Source: DATBRV01 sp036560145
Lineage (GTDB): Bacteria > Myxococcota_A > UBA9160 > SMWR01
Direction: 5' to 3'
DNA length: 64,000 nt
Assembly (NCBI GenBank): GCA_036560145.1
Contig: DATBRV010000127.1
Coordinates: forward strand, 11,398-75,397
Shown: in pieces, positions 8,015 to 15,898 of the stretch
How the letters are laid out: the number at the start of each line of letters is the position of its first letter
Position numbering within the stretch: position 1 is the stretch's first letter
Program-made: the position numbers and the translations under genes
Notes under the pieces: generated by a model
Seen by the model: the letters and a program-made list of their open reading frames with translations, nothing else
Told to the model about the DNA's origin: nothing
Databases searched by the model: none

Positions 8015-9478
8015 TCAGCGGTTGCCGAAGGCGTCGGCGAAGATCGGGGCGCCGGCGTCGAGCAGGATCTCCTGCCAGGTGAGGGCAGACGGAATCGAAA
8101 CCGGCCGCCGGGCGGCGCCGGACCACAGCAGTTCCTGACTCTGCGCGTCGATCAGGGCGAGGTCGAGCTGCACCAGCAGCAGGCCCGAGCCGGTGAGCGT
8201 GAAGCGGCGCAGCGTGCCGGCGAGCACGGGGCCGGTGAAGCCGGCCGGCGCGCCGGCCGTGGCCGCCGCGCCCGTCTCGCCGGCGAGCACGCTGCGCCGC
8301 TGCTCCGCCGGCACCACGCTCACCCGGTAGCCGCGTCGCTCGAGCTCGAAGCCGGCGCGCTGCTGGAGCGCATCGGGGACGCTGTAGCTGCGCTGCGTCG
8401 GCGGGTTGCCCAGCGCGCGCGCAACCACTGCGTCGAGGAAGCCCTGCGGAATCGTCAGCGCCTCCCCGGTGGCGTTCTGGAAGGGCAGCACCGCGATGGG
8501 ACGAGCGAGGAGCGCTTCGGGCAGGCTGCCGCGCGGGAGCGGCGCGGCCGCGCGCTGCGCGGCGGCTTCGAAGCGCGACGCGCAGCCGGGCGCGATCGCG
8601 AGTCCGGCGACGAGGATCACCAGCGCGGCGGCGCTGCGCCGGGCGCGCAGGCGCATGCCAAGGCTTGCCGCCGCCCAACATGCGCCGGCCACCGCGACGC
8701 AGGCGGGGCCCGCGGGCAGATCCGCCTGGTACGCGATCCAGAATCCGCCGAGGAAGGAGAGCGCCGCCACCCCCGCGGAGATCGCGAAGGCCGCGATCAG
8801 CCCGGGCGCGACGCGCAGCGCGGCCAGCGCCGGCAGGACCAGGAAGCCGAACACCACCAGCGGCCCGGCCAGCATCACGCCGAGCGCGATCCCGCCTCCG
8901 ATCAGCAGGTAGAGCAGCAGGTCGTAGCGCAGCGGGTCGCGGCCGAGCGTCCGCGAGAACTCCGGGTCGAACGAGGTGAGCAGCAGGTCGCGGCGGAAAA
9001 GGAAGAAGAGGGCGCTCACGGCGATCAGCACGCCGGCCACCAGGCGCAGGTCGGCGTCGGTGATCGCGAGCAGCTCGCCGCGCAGCAACCCCGCCATCTC
9101 GATGTCGCCCTTCGGGTTGATCGCGACGAACAGGATGGTGGCCGCCGAGCTGATCGCGAAGAGCGCTCCCACGCCCCACTCGGCCGGGCTGCGGGAGCGC
9201 CGCTGCCCCAGCACCAGCAGCCCGAGCGCGACGAAGGTGGCGCCGAGCGACGCCGCCAGCGCGAGCAGATGCGTGTCGGCTCCGCCCGCGTGGCCATGCC
9301 CCGTCAACCAGAAGACCGCCGCGATGCCGGCGGCGCTCGCCTGCGGCAGCGCCACGCCGATCAACACCAGCCGGCGCAGCACCAGATAGATCCCGAGCAG
9401 GGAGCAGAGCAGCGCCACGCCGAGGCCGCCGAGGATGGCGTTGCGGAACAGGAAATCCGGCGAGAAGAGCTCGCTCAT
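8015..9478 (-). CDS. znuB: Zinc/manganese ABC permease fused to a lipoprotein-like domain
   Basis: Inner-membrane permease of metal uptake (ABC-3/ZnuB family): residues 1 to about 285 carry the hydrophobic segments and typical motifs (LVLRRLVLIGVALPQASAAG, DPEFSRTLGRDPLRYDLLLY, GPLVVFGFLVLPA). Instead of stopping, the frame continues through MRLRARRSAAALVILVAGLAIAPGC, which looks like a lipoprotein signal with lipobox, into a soluble domain of about 170 residues (ARPIAVLPFQNATGE..., IPQGFLDAVVARALG). This tail resembles GNA1162/LpoB-type lipoproteins. The total of 487 residues is far above the usual 270-290. Either a true fusion or a second gene with an internal start at that Met. The ATG at 9478 overlaps the ATPase stop. 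Confidence 0.75.
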   Translation of the reverse strand: MSELFSPDFLFRNAILGGLGVALLCSLLGIYLVLRRLVLIGVALPQASAAGIAAVFWLTGHGHAGGADTHLLALAASLGATFVALGLLVLGQRRSRSPAEWGVGALFAISSAATILFVAINPKGDIEMAGLLRGELLAITDADLRLVAGVLIAVSALFFLFRRDLLLTSFDPEFSRTLGRDPLRYDLLLYLLIGGGIALGVMLAGPLVVFGFLVLPALAALRVAPGLIAAFAISAGVAALSFLGGFWIAYQADLPAGPACVAVAGACWAAASLGMRLRARRSAAALVILVAGLAIAPGCASRFEAAAQRAAAPLPRGSLPEALLARPIAVLPFQNATGEALTIPQGFLDAVVARALGNPPTQRSYSVPDALQQRAGFELERRGYRVSVVPAEQRRSVLAGETGAAATAGAPAGFTGPVLAGTLRRFTLTGSGLLLVQLDLALIDAQSQELLWSGAARRPVSIPSALTWQEILLDAGAPIFADAFGNR

Positions 9479-10134
9479 GCCGCGGCCTCCGGGCGCAGGC
9501 GTCCTTCCGAGACGGTGATCGTGCGATCGGCTCGCCCGGCCAGCGCCTGGACATGGTGTGTCACCATCCAGATCGAGAGGCCGCGCGTGTCGCGCAGCTC
9601 GCCGAGCAGGTCGAGGATCCCGCGCTCGGCCTCGGGATCGACCCCGGCGGTGGGCTCGTCGAGCAGCAGCAGCTCCGGCTCCGTCGCCAGCGCGCGCGCC
9701 AGCAGCACGCGCTGGCGCTGTCCGCCCGAAAGCTCGGAATAGCGGCGCGAGGCGAAGTCCGAGGCCCGACACGCCGCGAGGGCGGCTCGCGTGAGGGTGC
9801 GCTCGCGCGCGCCCGCGAGGCGCCAGAAGGGCAGGTCCCGCCAGCTCCCGGTGCGGGCCACCTGGTACGCCGAGAGCGGGTAGAGCGGATCGAGCGTCTC
9901 GCGCTGGGGCACGTAGCCGACCCGCAGGTCCGGACCGCGCAGCACGCGTCCCGCGAGCGGCGGCAGGAATCCCAGCAGCCCGCGCAGGAGCGTGGTCTTC
10001 CCGCTCCCGTTGGCGCCCAGCACCGCCACCAGCTCGCGGCGCCTCGCGACGAGCGACGCCCCCCGCACGACGGGGCGCCCGTCGTATCCGAAATCCGCCC
10101 TATCGACCGTCAGCAGGGGGGCCGGGTCCGTCAA
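9475..10134 (-). CDS. znuC: Metal (zinc-type) ABC transporter ATP-binding protein
   Basis: ATPase of 219 residues powering the metal importer. Walker A GANGSGKTT (40-48), signature LSGGQRQR (135-142), Walker B LLLLDEP (155-161) and the H-loop Thr-His-His near 190 are all intact. I infer a TTG start at 10134: it overlaps the binding-protein stop as TTGA, and all upstream sequence in this frame is the shadow of that gene. Closely packed with permease and binding protein, so almost certainly one transport complex. Zinc rather than manganese is inferred from family resemblance and neighbouring porin. Confidence 0.85.
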   Translation of the reverse strand: MTDPAPLLTVDRADFGYDGRPVVRGASLVARRRELVAVLGANGSGKTTLLRGLLGFLPPLAGRVLRGPDLRVGYVPQRETLDPLYPLSAYQVARTGSWRDLPFWRLAGARERTLTRAALAACRASDFASRRYSELSGGQRQRVLLARALATEPELLLLDEPTAGVDPEAERGILDLLGELRDTRGLSIWMVTHHVQALAGRADRTITVSEGRLRPEAAA

Positions 10135-11066
10135 TTCGAGGTCCCCCCTTGCACCGCTCGGAGCAGCGCCTGGAGATTGGCGTCCATCGAGTCGACGTAC
10201 GTCTGTGTTCCCGGCAGCCCTCCCGCCAGGGTGGAGATGGTGGCCACCCGCGCGCCGGTGCGCTCCGCCACGGTCTGCGCCAGGCCGGACTCGTAGGCGA
10301 GCTCGCGGATCACCAGCTTCACCTGCTCCCGCTGCATGCGGTCGACGAGCTCTTCCAGGTGTCCCGGCGTCGCCGGTACGCCGGGCTTGGTTTCGATCGT
10401 GCCGACCAGCTCGAGCCCGTAGCGGTCGGCCAGGTAGACGAGATCCTGGTGGTACGAGACCGCCTTCACGCCGCGCAGAGGCGCGGCGAGCTTCTCCCAC
10501 TCGGCGATCTTGCGGTCGAGCAGCGCCGTGTAGCGGTCGAGTCCGGCCTGGTAGCTCGGGGCTCCGGGCGGATCGACCCGGGTGAGCCCCTCGGCGATCG
10601 CCTTCGCCATGAGCTTTGCCTGCACCGGATCCAGGTTGAAGTGGGGATTCCCGAGCGGGTGCAGATCCCCCTGCGAACGGTTCTGGCTGGTCGGCACTTC
10701 CAGGGGCCGGACGTAGATCGAGGCGTCGATGTAGGCGGGCCCGGTGGGGAGGATCTTCGGATTGCTCGCCACCTCGAGCAGCGCGGGCAGGAACGCGTGC
10801 TCGAGGCCCAGCCCCTGGACCACGAGCGCATCGGCGCGGTTCAGCTTCGTCACGAAGCTGGGCTTGACGGGGACCTTGTGGGGATCCTGGCTGCCGAGCG
10901 CGATCGTCTCGACCGCGACGCGCTCGCCGCCGATCTGGCGCGTCATGTCGGCCACGTCCGGCAGCGTGGCCACCACGCGCAGCGCGGCCCCGGCGGCGCC
11001 CGCCGAGAGCCCGACGAGGATCGCGGCGAGCGCCGCCCGGCGGAGGCTAACGGGTCGAAAAGCCAT
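10131..11066 (-). CDS. znuA: Zinc-type ABC substrate-binding protein
   Basis: Periplasmic cluster A-I metal-binding protein of 311 residues with signal peptide (1-28, ending AGAA-LR). Family marks: VVATLPDVADMTRQIGGERV, QDPHKVPVKPSFV, LGLEHAFLP, GNPHFNLDP and the C-terminal TGARVATISTLAGG. Candidate metal ligands are the His residues of these motifs. It lacks the long His-rich loop of E. coli ZnuA. The ATG at 11066 gives a clean signal peptide; a longer frame to 11300 only reads back into the porin gene. The first 20 bases overlap the porin gene's end. Confidence 0.85.
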   Translation of the reverse strand: MAFRPVSLRRAALAAILVGLSAGAAGAALRVVATLPDVADMTRQIGGERVAVETIALGSQDPHKVPVKPSFVTKLNRADALVVQGLGLEHAFLPALLEVASNPKILPTGPAYIDASIYVRPLEVPTSQNRSQGDLHPLGNPHFNLDPVQAKLMAKAIAEGLTRVDPPGAPSYQAGLDRYTALLDRKIAEWEKLAAPLRGVKAVSYHQDLVYLADRYGLELVGTIETKPGVPATPGHLEELVDRMQREQVKLVIRELAYESGLAQTVAERTGARVATISTLAGGLPGTQTYVDSMDANLQALLRAVQGGTSN

Positions 11067-12291
11067 GGCTGTGACTCCCCAGGAAGGCGGTCCACTGAAG
11101 CGTGAAGCGCTGGTCGTTCGGTCCGTGCACGGGGTCGATCTGGTCGAACTGGAAGCGAAGGCGCTGGAACTCGGACGGGAACCAGGTCGCGAAGGCCGAG
11201 TAGGTGCGCTGTCGATCGATGGGATCGATCGGCTCCTCGGCGTAGTCGAACCTGGCTCCGAGCGAGTACTGGCGGCCGAAGAACGCTTCGAGATAGGCAT
11301 AGCCGCCGTCGTGTTTGAAGCGCTGGCTCCCGGGGATCACCTCGCCGAATTCGTCGACGTTCCGGTACTTCGCGTCGTTCCACAGCCACTCCGAGCCGAT
11401 CACGAGGCCTTGATAGAACTCGCTGGTGCCGGGCTGGTGACGCAGCGTCGCGTCGACCCCGTAGAGGAAACGCGCGCCGTGCTGGGCGACGGTGAAGAAG
11501 GTCCCGCCCACCTCGAGGTTCAAGGTGTCGGTGAGGTCGAAGTAGGTGGTCGGATGGACCAGCCAGGTCAGCTCGTCGAAAGCGCGCTCGCCGCCGCTTC
11601 CGACCAGCGGCGGCAGCTCGTCCTGCTCGCCGATCGAGTCGTAGATGCCGCTGGTCACGCGGAGGTAGTGCTCGGTCGGCGCCAGCCAGGTGATCTCCGC
11701 GCCTTCGGCCCGGCTCTCGCCGGGGATCAGGCGCTCGATCGAGGGCGGGCGATCGACGAACGGGAGCTGCTCCACGTGCCAATGCGGGAAGCGGCCGACG
11801 TCGGCGAAGAAGCGCCCGCCCTTCACGGTCAGGTTCCAGGGCAGCGAGGTGGTGACGAGCGCCGCCTCCTCGATGTCGATCCCGCTTTCGCTCGAGCCCA
11901 CGATCGCGGCGTAGCCGCGCAGGAAGGGATCGATCGGCGCCGAGAGGAAGAGCTCTCCCTCCTGGAGCTCGAAGTCCCAGCCCGAGCCGTGGCGGTCATA
12001 TTTCACCAGGCTGTCGACCACCAGGCTGATGGCCGGGTTGTCGACGTTCACGGGCGGGATGCGCGGTCCGCTCGGCGCCGGCGCCGGAGCCGCCGGGGCC
12101 GACTCGAGCTGGTCGAGGCGGCGCTCGACCAGGTCGAGGGTTTTGAGTGCGGTGGCGAGCTTCTCGCGGGTGGCGGCGAGCTCTTCCTTGACCTCCGCCA
12201 GCTCGCGCTCCGCGACGATGGCCGAGGCGGGGAACGAGAACAGGACCAGGGGCGCTGTGCAGAGCAGGGCCCCGGCGCGATGCAGGTCCAC
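11047..12291 (-). CDS. Outer-membrane porin-like protein of the metal-uptake operon
   Basis: Protein of 414 residues: signal peptide (1-24, SFPASA-IV), a coiled-coil-like stretch (about 26-60, ERELAEVKEELAATREKLATAL), a Pro-rich linker, then a region of alternating amphipathic strands rich in Tyr/Trp/Phe ending in TAFLGSHSHGFSTR, consistent with a beta-barrel. The GTG start at 12291 has GGGAGGAG about 6 bases upstream. As first or second gene of the zinc-type operon it is likely the outer-membrane entry route for the metal. No TonB box or plug domain is visible, so a porin is more likely than a TonB receptor. Confidence 0.65.
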   Translation of the reverse strand: MDLHRAGALLCTAPLVLFSFPASAIVAERELAEVKEELAATREKLATALKTLDLVERRLDQLESAPAAPAPAPSGPRIPPVNVDNPAISLVVDSLVKYDRHGSGWDFELQEGELFLSAPIDPFLRGYAAIVGSSESGIDIEEAALVTTSLPWNLTVKGGRFFADVGRFPHWHVEQLPFVDRPPSIERLIPGESRAEGAEITWLAPTEHYLRVTSGIYDSIGEQDELPPLVGSGGERAFDELTWLVHPTTYFDLTDTLNLEVGGTFFTVAQHGARFLYGVDATLRHQPGTSEFYQGLVIGSEWLWNDAKYRNVDEFGEVIPGSQRFKHDGGYAYLEAFFGRQYSLGARFDYAEEPIDPIDRQRTYSAFATWFPSEFQRLRFQFDQIDPVHGPNDQRFTLQWTAFLGSHSHGFSTR

Positions 12292-12415
12292 GTGCGGCTC
12301 CTCCCGCCGGCCCGGAGGGCGCCGGCGGATCCTCGCTGCGGCAGCGGAACGGGCGCGATCCCGAGCGCGGCGCGCGCACGCGCCGCTGCACGCAAGACGG
12401 TGTTGATTCAGGCTG

Positions 12416-12826
12416 TCAGGCTGGGAGCAGCGGGAGGGAGGCCGGCGGAGCGCGCGGCTGCGCCTCGCGCAGCTGGGGCGCCGCCTTGGCGGGCGCGAGG
12501 GCCGCCACGTGCAGGGGCAGAGACGCCCCGTCCGGCGCGATCGCGCCCGCGCGCTGCGCCGCGCGCAGGCCCAGGCGCGTCTGCGCGGTCGCGCGGCACA
12601 TCGAGCAGAGGTCGGCGTCGTGCGCGCCGCCCGGGCTGGCCGCCGGGCTCGCGACCCATGCCGTCGACGAGGCGGAGCCCGCGGGTGCGTCGAAGCGCGC
12701 CGTGGCATGGAAGGGCTGGCTCAGGAAGAGCGCGATCAGCGACGCGATCACGGCCCATGCGCTGGCGCGGCGACGCGGCGCGACACGCGACGGATGCAGC
12801 CGGCGGATCTCACGCATCGGGATCAC
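12416..12826 (-). CDS. Small exported protein with CxxC motif
   Basis: Hypothetical protein of 136 residues from GTG 12826, or 133 from ATG 12817. It has an N-terminal hydrophobic segment (ASAWAVIASLIALFLS) and a motif HDADLCSMCRATAQ (Cys-Ser-Met-Cys), reminiscent of DUF2946-type metal-associated small proteins often beside metal-uptake genes. The rest is Ala/Pro-rich. It is the most upstream gene on this strand before the porin gene, 124 bases away. Function unknown; metal handling is inferred from position and CxxC. Confidence 0.5.
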   Translation of the reverse strand: MIPMREIRRLHPSRVAPRRRASAWAVIASLIALFLSQPFHATARFDAPAGSASSTAWVASPAASPGGAHDADLCSMCRATAQTRLGLRAAQRAGAIAPDGASLPLHVAALAPAKAAPQLREAQPRAPPASLPLLPA

Positions 12827-12860
12827 ACCCTATCCGAGCTCCCGGAAAAGAGTCAAGCCC

Positions 12861-12880
12861 GCGCCTCGCTAGCGAGGCGC
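12861..12880 (-). terminator. Perfect 20-base palindrome between bcp and the metal operon
   Basis: GCGCCTCGCTAGCGAGGCGC is a perfect palindrome (8-bp stem, CTAG loop) 3 bases downstream of the bcp stop. On the minus strand it is followed by a weak TCTTTT. Most simply a bcp terminator. It also sits just upstream of the metal operon, so an operator role cannot be excluded. Confidence 0.5.
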
Positions 12881-12883
12881 CGC

Positions 12884-13354
12884 TCAGGTCGCCGCCTGCA
12901 ACGCCGCGAGCACCTGCTCCGGGTGCGCTTCGGCGCTCGCGACCTTCTTCCAGTGCTTCCGGACCTCGCCAGCGGGGCCGATCCAGACCGTCGAGCGGAT
13001 CACGCCGAGCTTTTTTTTGCCGTACATCATCTTCTCGCCCCAGGCGCCGTACTTCGTCATCACCTTCTTGTCGGGATCCGAGAGCAGCGGGAAGGGAAGC
13101 TTGTACCTGGCTGCAAATTTCTGGTGCGAGGGGCCTGCGTCGGGCGAGACGCCGATCACCACGGCGTCGAGCTTCTGGATCGCCTTCCAGGCGTCGCGGA
13201 AGCCGCAGGCCTCCTTGGTGCAGCCGGGCGTATCATCCTTCGGGTAGAAGTAGAGGATCACGTGCTTGCCGGCGAAGTCGCCCAGCGAAACGCTCTTGCC
13301 GGCGGCGTCCTCGAGCGAAAACGCGGGCGCCGGCTTGCCTTCCACGATGGCCAT
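12884..13354 (-). CDS. bcp: Thioredoxin-dependent peroxiredoxin, Bcp/PrxQ type
   Basis: Cytoplasmic peroxidase of 156 residues that reduces hydroperoxides using thioredoxin. The active-site block DTPGCTKEAC gives peroxidatic Cys45 and resolving Cys50, the PrxQ spacing. FPLLSDPDKKVMTKYGAWGEK is also typical of Bcp. Length matches the family. The start is supported by a GGAAGGAGA Shine-Dalgarno. It lies 25 bases after the 13380-13961 gene on the same strand and may be co-transcribed. Confidence 0.93.
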   Translation of the reverse strand: MAIVEGKPAPAFSLEDAAGKSVSLGDFAGKHVILYFYPKDDTPGCTKEACGFRDAWKAIQKLDAVVIGVSPDAGPSHQKFAARYKLPFPLLSDPDKKVMTKYGAWGEKMMYGKKKLGVIRSTVWIGPAGEVRKHWKKVASAEAHPEQVLAALQAAT

Positions 13355-13379
13355 CGGGGGGTCTCCTTCCCCGAGCAGG

Positions 13380-13961
13380 CTAGCGTGCGCCGGTGACGTG
13401 GAACAGGATGCGGGAGGGCAGCGGGCGCTCGCTGGTCGCGAGCATCGGCTGGCCCACGATGCGCATCGAGACGTACTGGATGAATCCCTGCGTGGTGAAG
13501 CGCGCGGGCTCCGGGAAGTCGGCCGCGTCCTCGACGCGGATCGTGAAGTGGCCGATCTCCGCGCCCTCGCGCTCGAAATGCCAGCTCGTGAAATTGTAGA
13601 TCAGGCCGGCGACGGTGATCACGATGCGGCCGGTGCGCACGCCGAGGGCTTCGGCGCTCGCGTCGAGCTGCTGGTAGACGCCGGTGCCTGCGATCCTCTC
13701 GCCGGCCTTCTCGCCGCGCGCGATCAGGTACGCCTGCGCGTTCCCCTTCCCCTCCTTGTCGCAGAGCAGCTGCAAGAGCCGGTGGTAGCTGGCGATCGGG
13801 TACCAGGCCGTGGGCTGCACCTTCTCGTCGAGCGCGCGCAGGTCCTCCGCCGGGAGCGCCACCTCGAGCCCGGCGCGCGTGATGGCGCGCCGCTCGAGCA
13901 GCGCGTTCACGTCCGCGTGCGCGGAGAGATAGGCGGTGCCTTTGATCGACGGGATGCTCAT
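13380..13961 (-). CDS. Hypothetical protein, possibly DUF2378/TIGR02265-like
   Basis: Soluble protein of 193 residues with no signal peptide or membrane segment. The pattern IKGTAYLSAHADVNALLERR...PTAWYPIASYHRLLQLL followed by a beta-rich half (GRIVITVAGLIYNFTSWHFERE, FTTQGFIQYVSMRI) resembles the deltaproteobacterial family known from Myxococcus as TIGR02265/DUF2378. I recognise this only loosely and assign no function. Codon use looks native. Confidence 0.6.
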   Translation of the reverse strand: MSIPSIKGTAYLSAHADVNALLERRAITRAGLEVALPAEDLRALDEKVQPTAWYPIASYHRLLQLLCDKEGKGNAQAYLIARGEKAGERIAGTGVYQQLDASAEALGVRTGRIVITVAGLIYNFTSWHFEREGAEIGHFTIRVEDAADFPEPARFTTQGFIQYVSMRIVGQPMLATSERPLPSRILFHVTGAR

Positions 13962-14070
13962 GCGGTCCTCGGGCTGCCGGTTTGATCGGCCTGGCCACCC
14001 TCGCGCTTGATCCGGCCGCGGGCGCGAGGTCCGGATTCCGCTGGGGACGCAATCTTGCGTTCCGACCTGA

Positions 14071-14160
14071 GTGAACTTCGCTCGCCTGCGGCTCGCTGCG
14101 CGCTTGGCTTGCGTCGAGTGAACTTCGCTCGCCTGCGGCTCGCTGCGCGCTTCGCTTGCG
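14071..14160 (+). repeat. Dispersed repeat, locus B (two tandem copies)
   Basis: Two 43-47-base copies start with GTGAACTTCGCTCGCCTGCG at 14071 and 14118 (period 47) and share the core CGGCTCGCTGCGCGC. On the minus strand the array begins at the very next base after the stop codon of the hydratase gene (14161-14163), so it occupies that gene's 3' flank. The tail (GCTTGGCTTGCG / GCTTCGCTTGCG) does not form the clean hairpin seen at loci A and D. Confidence 0.85.
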
Positions 14161-14946
14161 TCAACGGTACTTCGAGAAATCCGGAGGGCGCTTCTCGGCG
14201 AAGGCGCGGCGGCCTTCCTTCGCCTCCGCGGAGCTCCCGAAGCTGGCGAGGCCGGCGAAGGCGAGCTGGCCGATTCCCAGCACGTGCGCGGTGTCGGCGT
14301 TGAAGGAGGTCTTGAGGAAGCGCAGCGCGGTCGGCGAGAGCGCAGCGACCTCGCGCCCCCAGGCGCGCGCCTCGTCCAGCAGCTGCGCGGCCGGCACGAT
14401 CTTGTTCACGAGCCCCCAGCGCTCGGCGGTCGCGGCGTCGTACTGGCGGCAGAAGAACCAGATCTCGCGGGCGCGCTTCTCTCCGACCACGCGCGCCAGA
14501 AAGGCCGTGCCGTAGCCCGCGTCGAAGGAGCCGACCCGCGGGCCGGCCTGCCCGAAGCGCGCGTGCTCGGCTGCGATCGTGACGTCGCAGACCACGTGCA
14601 GCACGTGGCCGCCGCCGATCGCGAGCCCGTTGACGGCCGCGATCACCGGCTTGGGCAGGTCGCGGATCACCTGCTGGAGCCGCTCGATCTCGAACAGTCC
14701 GTTCTCGCTGGTGCCGTAGCTCCCGTGCTCCACGTACTCCTTCTGGTCGCCGCCCACGCAGAAGGCCCGCTCGCCCGCGCCGGTCAGGATCGCGCAGCGC
14801 ACCTCGGGGTCCGTCCAGGCCCGGTGGAAGGCGTGGATCAGCTCCTCCACGGTGCGGCCGCGGAAGGCGTTCAGCCGCTCGGGTCTTGCGATCGTCAAGA
14901 TCGCGTTCGGCGCCTCGACGGCATAGCGGATGTCCCGGTACTCCAT
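14161..14946 (-). CDS. BadI/MenB-like enoyl-CoA hydratase-superfamily enzyme
   Basis: Crotonase-fold enzyme of 261 residues. The motifs RPERLNAFRGRTVEEL, AFCVGGDQ, GGGHVLHVVCDVTI and GYGTAFLARVVGEKRAREIWFFCRQYDA belong to the DHNA-CoA synthase (MenB) branch. The AFRG block and the late SFNADTAHVLGI...RPPDFSKYR resemble BadI, the 2-ketocyclohexanecarboxyl-CoA hydrolase that opens alicyclic rings. So a carbon-carbon bond-forming or -cleaving role on a cyclic CoA thioester is likelier than plain hydration. No other men or bad genes are nearby to decide. Confidence 0.75.
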   Translation of the reverse strand: MEYRDIRYAVEAPNAILTIARPERLNAFRGRTVEELIHAFHRAWTDPEVRCAILTGAGERAFCVGGDQKEYVEHGSYGTSENGLFEIERLQQVIRDLPKPVIAAVNGLAIGGGHVLHVVCDVTIAAEHARFGQAGPRVGSFDAGYGTAFLARVVGEKRAREIWFFCRQYDAATAERWGLVNKIVPAAQLLDEARAWGREVAALSPTALRFLKTSFNADTAHVLGIGQLAFAGLASFGSSAEAKEGRRAFAEKRPPDFSKYR

Positions 14947-15035
14947 GCTCTTCTCCTTCTGGCCCCGAGCGCGCGCGCCGCGCGGAGCGGTTATCCTGGC
15001 GCGCCGCGTGGGCGCCGAGGAGCGTTGCTGGCCGA

Positions 15036-15893
15036 ATGTCCGACGAGCCCCGACCGATCGAGTTTCGCGGCCACGACGGACTCGTCCTGCGCGGCGACGA
15101 CTTCGGGAGCCCGGACGCTCCGCCCGTGGTCCTGTTGCACGGCGGCGGCCAGACGCGGCACTCCTGGAGCGGCACCGCGCTCGCGCTCGCGCGCGAAGGC
15201 TGGCGGGCCCTCTCCCTCGACCTGCGCGGCCACGGCGAGAGCGACTGGTCGCCCAGCGGCGCCTACGATCTCGAGGACTTCGTGCGCGATCTCGCCGGGG
15301 TGGCGCACGCGCTGCCGAGGCCCCCGGTGGTGGTGGGCGCCTCGCTCGGGGGAATGACCGCGCTCTGCGCGGAAGGCGAGTCGCAGGACGGGCTGCTCGC
15401 CGCCGTCGTACTGGTCGACGTGACGCCGCGCCTCGAGCCGCGCGGGGTGATCCGCATCATCTCCTTCATGACCGATCGGCCGGAGGGGTTCGCCTCGCTC
15501 GAGGAGGCCGCCGACGCGGTGGCGGCCTACCGCGAGCATCGCGCGCGTCCGAGCGATCTGGCGGGGCTCGCCAAGAACCTGCGCCGCGGCGACGACGGCC
15601 GCTGGCGCTGGCACTGGGATCCGAAGTTCCTGAGCCGCGATCGCCACGTCGGCAATACCCTGACGCCGGGGCGGCTGCTCGGCGCGGCGCGCGGGCTGCG
15701 CGTCCCGACGCTGCTGGTGCGCGGGAAGCAGTCCGACGTCGTGAGCCTCGAGGGCGCCGCCGAGTTCCGGGAGGCGGCGCCGCACGCGCGCTTCGTCGAC
15801 GTGTCGGGCGCCGGCCACATGGTCGCGGGCGACCGCAACGATCTCTTCACCGAGGCGGTGATCGGGTTCCTGCGCAGCGACGTCGCGCGCTGA
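15036..15893 (+). CDS. Alpha/beta-fold hydrolase
   Basis: Hydrolase of 285 residues with the oxyanion-strand motif LLHGGGQTRHSW, nucleophile elbow GASLGG (Ser103) and late histidine in SGAGHMVAGD. Asp in LLVRGKQSDVV is the likely acid. Cytoplasmic; esterase or C-C hydrolase, substrate unknown. The ATG at 15036 follows GAGGAG (15018-15023); the 50-codon extension to 14886 overlaps the divergent hydratase gene. Divergence from the BadI/MenB-like gene by 89 bases suggests, but does not prove, a shared pathway. Confidence 0.85.
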   Translation: MSDEPRPIEFRGHDGLVLRGDDFGSPDAPPVVLLHGGGQTRHSWSGTALALAREGWRALSLDLRGHGESDWSPSGAYDLEDFVRDLAGVAHALPRPPVVVGASLGGMTALCAEGESQDGLLAAVVLVDVTPRLEPRGVIRIISFMTDRPEGFASLEEAADAVAAYREHRARPSDLAGLAKNLRRGDDGRWRWHWDPKFLSRDRHVGNTLTPGRLLGAARGLRVPTLLVRGKQSDVVSLEGAAEFREAAPHARFVDVSGAGHMVAGDRNDLFTEAVIGFLRSDVAR

Positions 15894-15898
15894 CCCTC

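Noticed and set aside
8004..9554. Alternative minus-strand frame of 516 codons over the permease gene
   Set aside because: Arg/Pro-rich without membrane segments; the 8015-9478 frame has clear ABC-3 permease motifs.
14071..14160. Tandem repeats at loci A, B and D as a CRISPR array
   Set aside because: Only two or three direct copies with no unique spacers and no cas genes; copies are interspersed at unrelated gene borders.
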